Part shown: piece by piece, positions 5,208 to 9,312 of the stretch
How the letters are laid out: each line of letters begins with the position of its first letter
Position numbering within the stretch: the stretch's first letter is position 1
NCBI GenBank assembly: GCA_002505185.1
Contig: DAUP01000061.1
Span: forward strand, 7,834-17,145
From: Ferroplasmaceae archaeon UBA567
GTDB taxonomy: Archaea > Thermoplasmatota > Thermoplasmata > Thermoplasmatales > Thermoplasmataceae
DNA length: 9,312 nucleotides
Direction: 5' to 3'
Position numbers and translations under genes: made by a program
Notes under the pieces: model-generated
Told to the model about the DNA's origin: nothing
Seen by the model: the letters and a program-made list of their open reading frames with translations, nothing else
Database searches by the model: none

Positions 5208-5651
5208 GTGACATTAGTGGTACAGAGAGAAGATGTGGATTTTGATCCAAAGCACATAGATGAAAATTTTCTGAGCGATGAGAAAAACTATCCTGTAACA
5301 GGAGAGGAAAATGGTCTGAAGGTGAGAGCAGGCGGCATGCAGAGAATGGATGACAACGGAAAACCATACCCGACAAAATTAGGTGTCCATGGAACAACAG
5401 TTGCCGTTGATTGGGACGGGTGCATTGCCGATGGAGCATGTATGGATGTCTGCCCTGTAGATCTCTTTGAATGGAAGTTGAATCCGGGAAATTCTGGAAC
5501 CGGAAACGAGAAGAAGGTTGAAAAGGGAACACCGGAATGGGACCAGTACAGAACCGACAAATCAAACCCTGTAAGGGAGTCTGAATGTATATTCTGCATG
5601 GCATGTGTTACAGCCTGCCCGTGGAGTGTAATAAAAGTAAACAACGAATAA
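5208..5651 (+). CDS. Seven-iron ferredoxin of the archaeal zinc-ferredoxin family, zinc site mostly lost
   Basis: This 147-residue electron carrier probably serves 2-oxoacid:ferredoxin oxidoreductases. The core has Cys72, Asp75, Cys78 and Cys82 in CIADGACMDVCP (3Fe-4S type first motif, with Asp in place of a cysteine). Cys127, Cys130, Cys133 and Cys137 are in CIFCMACVTACP (4Fe-4S motif). The long N-terminal extension and the roughly 30-residue insertion between motifs match Thermoplasma-type ferredoxins. In Sulfolobus zinc ferredoxin the metal is held by three His and one Asp (GEHSGH, GIHG and the Asp of KADP). Here the matching residues are Glu34, Leu37, His61 and Asn120, so only one ligand remains. 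The GTG start fits the promoter. The gene converges on the ACT-domain gene with a 16-bp AT-rich gap. Confidence 0.93.
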   Translation: MTLVVQREDVDFDPKHIDENFLSDEKNYPVTGEENGLKVRAGGMQRMDDNGKPYPTKLGVHGTTVAVDWDGCIADGACMDVCPVDLFEWKLNPGNSGTGNEKKVEKGTPEWDQYRTDKSNPVRESECIFCMACVTACPWSVIKVNNE

Positions 5652-5667
5652 ATTATTTTTAAAATTA
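5652..5667. terminator. T/A-rich convergent termination region
   Basis: The 16 bp between the ferredoxin stop and the ACT gene stop read ATTATTTTTAAAATTA. There is a T-run on the plus strand and a shorter run on the minus strand. Archaeal transcription often ends at T-rich tracts, so this short gap may serve both convergent genes. This is inference from composition and position. Confidence 0.4.
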
Positions 5668-6255
5668 TTAACTCATAAGAGCTTCATAGGCTCTTATTGC
5701 ATCTTTTCTATTTACTATAATTATGGTTTCATTTGAACATGAGATTAACTGCAGAACGTTTATTTCGTAGGAAAAGAGCCTTTCATTTATTTTCATGACA
5801 AACCCTGGTGTTTTTACTATTTCCATTGAGGAAAATATATGCAATGAACTCACATTCCTTTCTATAACAGCATTTTTAGCTAGATCCAATTTTTTATTCT
5901 TGGTTTCATCAATGATATATACTATTGAATCGGTAAGATAAGTTGCAGAAAGGAAATTCAGGTTGTCAATTTTCTTATCAACTGTAATAACCATTATTTT
6001 ATCCTGCAGTGTAATTTTGCTTTCAGACAGGAGCCTGTCAATATGAACCGTGTCTGCAGTGGAATTCTCCATAAACACCTTATTCAATGCCGATCTTATT
6101 GAAATTATGTTATAACCTTTCTCTTCCTGCGCTATCCTTCTTGAAAGTTTGCTGACATTCAATATTCCCATTCTCATGGAAATTATAAGCTCGGGATTTT
6201 TTTTGATATAATCCCTTACCATAGTTTCCACATTCCCCCTGGCTATTCTTGACAT
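5668..6255 (-). CDS. ACT-domain predicted regulator of amino acid metabolism
   Basis: This 195-residue protein resembles the archaeal family described as a predicted regulator of amino acid metabolism with an ACT domain. The N-terminal part (about 8-60) contains MRMGILNVSKLSRRIAQEE, typical of that family and likely a helical, HTH-like domain. The middle (about 85-140) may be a degenerate first ACT repeat. The C-terminal ACT domain is clear at about 149-193: TPGFVMKINERLFSYEINV, then strands ISCSNETIIIV and the helix RKDAIRAYEAL. ACT domains bind amino acids. The gene is divergent from argG across 121 bp of AT-rich DNA, which suggests an effector-controlled role in arginine biosynthesis. Neither the ligand nor DNA binding can be read from the sequence. 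A TATA-like box at about 6276-6283 suggests a leaderless transcript. Confidence 0.75.
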   Translation of the reverse strand: MSRIARGNVETMVRDYIKKNPELIISMRMGILNVSKLSRRIAQEEKGYNIISIRSALNKVFMENSTADTVHIDRLLSESKITLQDKIMVITVDKKIDNLNFLSATYLTDSIVYIIDETKNKKLDLAKNAVIERNVSSLHIFSSMEIVKTPGFVMKINERLFSYEINVLQLISCSNETIIIVNRKDAIRAYEALMS

Positions 6256-6376
6256 AGTATGATATATGTAATTATAATATAATATTTTACATTAAAACAT
6301 ATATTATATTATTAATACTACTAATATACTAAATATTTATAAAAAATATCATATATGCAAAAAATATTATTTCCCC
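6256..6376. promoter_or_regulatory. Divergent promoter region between the ACT regulator and argG
   Basis: This 121-bp, extremely AT-rich gap holds both promoters. For argG, TTTATAAA at 6336-6343 lies about 38 bp before the ATG. A second AT box at 6347-6356 is at leaderless distance. For the regulator, TATTATAT (minus strand, about 6276-6283) fits a leaderless start at 6255. Related 11-mers TATGATATATG (6258-6268) and TATCATATATG (6347-6357), one base different, lie close to each start codon and could be binding sites. In such AT-rich DNA this could be chance. Confidence 0.5.
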
Positions 6377-7567
6377 ATGGATAAAGTCTTATTATTATAT
6401 TCAGGCGGCCTTGACACCTCTGTCATGGTAAAATGGATTCAGAAGGAAATGAAAAAGGAAGTTGTTACCCTTACATTGAACATAGGTAACAGCAATCTAG
6501 ATCAAATAAGGGAAAAGGCGTTGTCTCTTGGTGTTTCAGATGCCATAGTCATGGACGTAAAAAAGGAATTTGCTGACAAGTATATTAAAAAAGAGATATA
6601 CGCAGACGGCATGTATGAAGGTTACCCGCTGTCAACTGCAATTGCCAGGCCCCTGATGGCAGAAAAGGCTGTGCTTTACGCAGAGGAATATGGTTGCAAC
6701 ACAATTGCACATGGTTCAACTGGTAAGGGAAATGACCAGGTAAGGTTTGAGGTCACCATGAAAGCCCTTAATGAAGATATCAATGTTATAGCGCCTGTAA
6801 GGGACTGGAATATGAACAGGCCGGACGAGATAAAATATGCAAAGGCCAATAATATAGAGATTCCCATGGGTGGAAAATACTCCGTTGATGAGAACATATG
6901 GGGAAGGTCTGTTGAGGGCTCTACCATAGAGAACATTTCACAGCCGCTTGAATGGGACGTTTACGAGTGGGTCAGGCCACTTGAGGAAACTGGGAATGGA
7001 GATATAATAGAAATTGAATTCAAGAATGGTATTCCAGTTTCCTTAGACGGTAAACAGTACGGTCTTAAAGATCTTGTAGAAAAACTAAACGTTATTGCCG
7101 GAAATAATGGAATCGGGCTGATAAACCATATGGAAGACAGGGTAACAGGAATCAAAAGCCATGAGGTATATGAAGTCCCGGGAGCAATGGCCATAATAAA
7201 GGCTCACAAAATAATGGAATCACTTACATTGAACAAATATGAACTTGATATGAAGGGATACATGGATAATCAATGGTCAAATTTTGTCTATAATGGGTTG
7301 TGGTACGACCCGGTTATGGAGCATATAAACCAGTTTGAATACAGCATGAATAAATATATAAATGGCAGTGTAAAATTGAAACTGTACAAAGGAAACATTG
7401 TGATGCAATCCATAGAGAGCGAGAGTTCCATATACAACTATGAAAAAATAAGCTATGACAACAGCAATTTCAATCAGGACTCTGCAAAAGGATTTATAGA
7501 TATATATAAAAACAATACAGTATATGCAAGCAATGCAAGGAAAGAAAAGATAAAATTGGTACAATAA
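6377..7567 (+). CDS. argG: Argininosuccinate synthase
   Basis: A cytoplasmic enzyme that joins citrulline and aspartate, using ATP (to AMP and pyrophosphate), to give argininosuccinate, the penultimate step of arginine synthesis. The 396 residues are the usual length. Visible motifs are the PP-loop LLYSGGLDTSV (6-16), YPLSTAIARP (83-92), AHGSTGKGNDQVRFE (111-125) and SVDENIWGRSVE (169-180), which together form the nucleotide, citrulline and aspartate sites. The C-terminal helix region used in tetramer formation is present, and the end (SAKGFIDIY) is typical. The only in-frame start that keeps the PP-loop near the N-terminus is 6377. argH follows on the same strand but is separated by repeat copy 2. 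The divergent ACT-domain protein is a likely regulator. Confidence 0.98.
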   Translation: MDKVLLLYSGGLDTSVMVKWIQKEMKKEVVTLTLNIGNSNLDQIREKALSLGVSDAIVMDVKKEFADKYIKKEIYADGMYEGYPLSTAIARPLMAEKAVLYAEEYGCNTIAHGSTGKGNDQVRFEVTMKALNEDINVIAPVRDWNMNRPDEIKYAKANNIEIPMGGKYSVDENIWGRSVEGSTIENISQPLEWDVYEWVRPLEETGNGDIIEIEFKNGIPVSLDGKQYGLKDLVEKLNVIAGNNGIGLINHMEDRVTGIKSHEVYEVPGAMAIIKAHKIMESLTLNKYELDMKGYMDNQWSNFVYNGLWYDPVMEHINQFEYSMNKYINGSVKLKLYKGNIVMQSIESESSIYNYEKISYDNSNFNQDSAKGFIDIYKNNTVYASNARKEKIKLVQ

Positions 7568-7584
7568 ATATTATATTTATTGTA
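7560..7584 (+). terminator. 11-bp inverted repeat spanning the argG stop codon
   Basis: TACAATAAATA and TATTTATTGTA are perfect 11-bp arms around TTA. The left arm contains the last Gln codon and the TAA stop of argG. The hairpin would be AU-only apart from one G-C pair. It may mark the 3' end of the argG mRNA, or protect it, or be the relic of an insertion boundary 17 bp before repeat copy 2. The symmetry is seen directly; the role is uncertain. Confidence 0.4.
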
Positions 7585-7600
7585 TATTGTTACCGGTATT

Positions 7601-8001
7601 GTCAACTGCCCCTACCTGAAGAACAGCGCAAGAGTTGATTATAGTGCTTTGAAACGTGAAAGAAAAGCAGAAGTTAGATCGGAGAAATACATACACACCT
7701 ACGGATTCTCCGCAAGTCCGTAGCTCTGTGAATCTGTCTTTAAACAGAGAGGCAACTCTGAGAGGACAGGTCTTAAAAACACTTTCTAACAACCCTATGT
7801 GGATCTACAGACAGGCATGACTGGAAGGACTTGAGGTATTCTGTAATAAACATGCACAATATGGAAAATCAATCATTATAAAAGGAGGAGAAAAGATGGA
7901 TATAAGCATAAAAAAGGTTAAACTGGTAAAATACGGCAAGGGATTGAGGTTCACTACCCAATTCATCCCAGCGTTTTCGCATGGTGTCTCACTGGGGATG
8001 T
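7601..8001 (+). mobile_element. Degenerate repeat, copy 2, with a right-end-like hairpin
   Basis: The 347 bp at 7601-7947 match copy 1 (2872-3258), starting at GTCAACT and ending at GGGATTGA. Compared with copy 1, about 20 bp of the left hairpin and about 12 bp further on are missing. After the shared part, 7948-8000 holds TTCACTACCCAATTCATCCC and an imperfect hairpin. CATCCCAG (7964-7971) pairs with CTGGGGATG (7992-8000, one bulged G), with an inner GCG-TTTT-CGC. An ATTCATCCC motif next to a hairpin is reminiscent of the right ends of archaeal IS200/IS605 and IS1341-type elements, from memory of that group. No intact transposase frame remains. It splits argG from argH. Confidence 0.55.
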
Positions 8002-8003
8002 AA
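7896..8003 (+). CDS. 35-codon leader-type reading frame ending one base before argH
   Basis: AGGAGGAG (7883-7890) lies 5 nt before this ATG. The first 18 residues, MDISIKKVKLVKYGKGLR, match the 18-residue frame of copy 1 (13 identical by eye). It then runs through the right-end-like hairpin for another 17 codons and stops at TAA (8001-8003). argH begins at 8005, one base later. Ribosomes finishing here could restart on argH, which has only a weak Shine-Dalgarno match of its own (GGGGATG). The similarity of both peptides and the conserved strong ribosome site suggest the start of a real ancestral gene or a kept leader peptide. The function is unknown. Confidence 0.45.
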   Translation: MDISIKKVKLVKYGKGLRFTTQFIPAFSHGVSLGM

Positions 8004-8004
8004 G

Positions 8005-9312
8005 ATGAAAATATGGTCTGGAAGCGCAGCACCCGAATCAGGTAATGAAGCGTATAGAATTATGTTGGAAAAGGATATAGATGTGGATAAACAGCTTATA
8101 CCCTATGAAATTTTATCGTTAATGGCATACAACCTCAACGCATATGAAAAAAAACTTCCCAACAGTTCCGATGCACGTGAAACACTGAGGGAGCTTTTAT
8201 CTTTATATGATAAGAAAATAGAACTTAATCCTGAACTTGAAGATGTCCATGGGAATATAGAAAATCTGGCAATAAAGGAAACGAATGGGTCCGCAAGAAA
8301 CATGCGAATGTTTCTGTCAAGGAATGAGCAGGTACATACAGATGTAAATTTTTTCCTTATGGACATTCTCCTGGAATATGAGAAAATTATATTTAATACT
8401 CTTATAGGCCTTGAAAAAATCAAGGCAAATGGCATTATGCCTGGATATACCCATTACAGGCAGGGCATGCCCACCACGTTCCAGACATATGTTGATTTTA
8501 TTAAGAATATATTCGTGTATAATTTTAATAATATTGATGATGTGTGGAATGAATTGCGGGAACTTCCTCTGGGTTATGGATCAGGGTTTGGATCAATGTC
8601 TGATGTGAATTTCAGTGAAGTTGCCGGATATATGAATATGGAAAAAAATATTAAAAATCCACTGTTTTCCTTTATGCTTTATACTGACAATTATATTAAG
8701 GTCTTATCCAGCATAAATTCTTTCCTCATAGACATTAGCAGAATATTCCAGGATATGATAATCTTCAGTGGAGACGAAATGAAAATTATTGAATTGCCGG
8801 CTGGTTACGTTACTGGGAGTTCATTGATGCCCAATAAGGTTAACCCGGATTTTCTGGAGATATTCCAGGGATATGCTGCAAAATCTATAGCACTGATGAA
8901 TTTGCTATATTCCGGAGTGATAAACAAAACTACAGGATACCACAGAGATTTTCAGATTTTAAAGGATGAAATCATCCCTTTTATGATTGAGTTAAAGGGG
9001 ATAATAAATGGATTCCCCGATCTTTTTTCTGGCATAAAATTCAATAATGAGGCATCGGAAAAAATCATAGGAAATTCTATCTATGCAACATATAATTCAA
9101 AATTAAATTTCAAGACCAACGGAAACTGGAAAGAATCCTATAAAATGACGGGAGATATGATCAAATCTGGAAAAATATTAAGGTCATATATGCCAGAGGA
9201 TATAATTTCTTATAAGAATTTTGATTTTATAGGGGATAGAATCAATGAGAATATTTCTTTCATAGACAATGGCAAAAAAAAGCTTTTAAAAATGGTAAAA
9301 GATGTTGTGTCA
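8005..9312 (+). CDS. argH: Argininosuccinate lyase (3' end outside the window)
   Basis: The last enzyme of arginine synthesis; it splits argininosuccinate into arginine and fumarate. The frame is open for 436 codons to the window edge, close to the usual full length, so only a short tail should be missing. It starts MKIWSGSAAPESG, matching the family's usual LWGGRF start. Motifs are SRNEQVHTD (105-113; usually SRNDQVATD), GYTH with the likely catalytic His150, and the fumarase-superfamily signature GSSLMPNKVNPD (271-282) with the catalytic serine in its flexible loop (Ser272 or Ser273). The region before SRNEQ reads NGSARNMRMF in place of the usual GGKLHTGR, so the protein is divergent. It is separated from argG by repeat copy 2, whose short frame ends one base upstream. 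Confidence 0.95.
   Translation, partial: MKIWSGSAAPESGNEAYRIMLEKDIDVDKQLIPYEILSLMAYNLNAYEKKLPNSSDARETLRELLSLYDKKIELNPELEDVHGNIENLAIKETNGSARNMRMFLSRNEQVHTDVNFFLMDILLEYEKIIFNTLIGLEKIKANGIMPGYTHYRQGMPTTFQTYVDFIKNIFVYNFNNIDDVWNELRELPLGYGSGFGSMSDVNFSEVAGYMNMEKNIKNPLFSFMLYTDNYIKVLSSINSFLIDISRIFQDMIIFSGDEMKIIELPAGYVTGSSLMPNKVNPDFLEIFQGYAAKSIALMNLLYSGVINKTTGYHRDFQILKDEIIPFMIELKGIINGFPDLFSGIKFNNEASEKIIGNSIYATYNSKLNFKTNGNWKESYKMTGDMIKSGKILRSYMPEDIISYKNFDFIGDRINENISFIDNGKKKLLKMVKDVVS

Noticed and set aside
5203..5644. Minus-strand frames of 133 and 118 codons opposite the ferredoxin.
   Set aside because: Shadow frames; the plus strand has all the iron-sulfur cysteine motifs.
7805..8032. A 75-codon minus-strand frame across repeat copy 2 and the argH start.
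   Set aside because: No conserved counterpart in copy 1 and no initiation signals; explained by the plus-strand features.

Overview
The window looks like a piece of a low-GC archaeal chromosome, most likely a member of the Thermoplasmatales (Ferroplasma/Acidiplasma/Picrophilus-like). Four things support this. The 23S rRNA gene stands alone, with no 16S gene upstream. There is a long seven-iron ferredoxin of the archaeal zinc-ferredoxin type. Promoters are TATA-type boxes about 25-30 bp before start codons, which implies leaderless mRNAs. The codons are A/T-rich. The genus assignment is inference; no database was searched.

Layout: positions 1 to about 1186 are the 5' part of 23S rRNA on the minus strand, running off the left edge at the L11/GTPase-associated centre. 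Its promoter lies near 1301-1308 and is bracketed by two strong inverted repeats. After an AT-rich gap comes a small TusA-like protein gene (minus), divergent from a small winged-helix regulator (plus). The regulator is followed by a single-cysteine peroxiredoxin, a degenerate repeat (copy 1) and an AhpD-like CxxC protein, all on the plus strand. A NifX-like small protein and purM follow on the minus strand. Next come a ferredoxin (plus), an ACT-domain regulator (minus) and, divergent from it, argG (plus). A second copy of the degenerate repeat separates argG from argH, which runs off the right edge.

Functional themes: peroxide and thiol redox (peroxiredoxin plus AhpD-like, with a small regulator and a TusA-like protein next door); arginine biosynthesis (argG and argH with a divergent amino-acid-metabolism regulator); purine biosynthesis (purM); and electron transfer (ferredoxin).

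The most unusual points are these. The roughly 350-390 bp repeat occurs twice in the same orientation, each time between two functional partner genes. Each copy ends in a short reading frame led by a strong Shine-Dalgarno sequence, and that frame stops exactly at the start codon of the next gene. The ferredoxin keeps all seven cluster cysteines but has lost three of the four residues that bind zinc in its family. A nearly perfect 27-bp palindrome sits directly upstream of the 23S TATA box, and a second palindrome overlaps the box.
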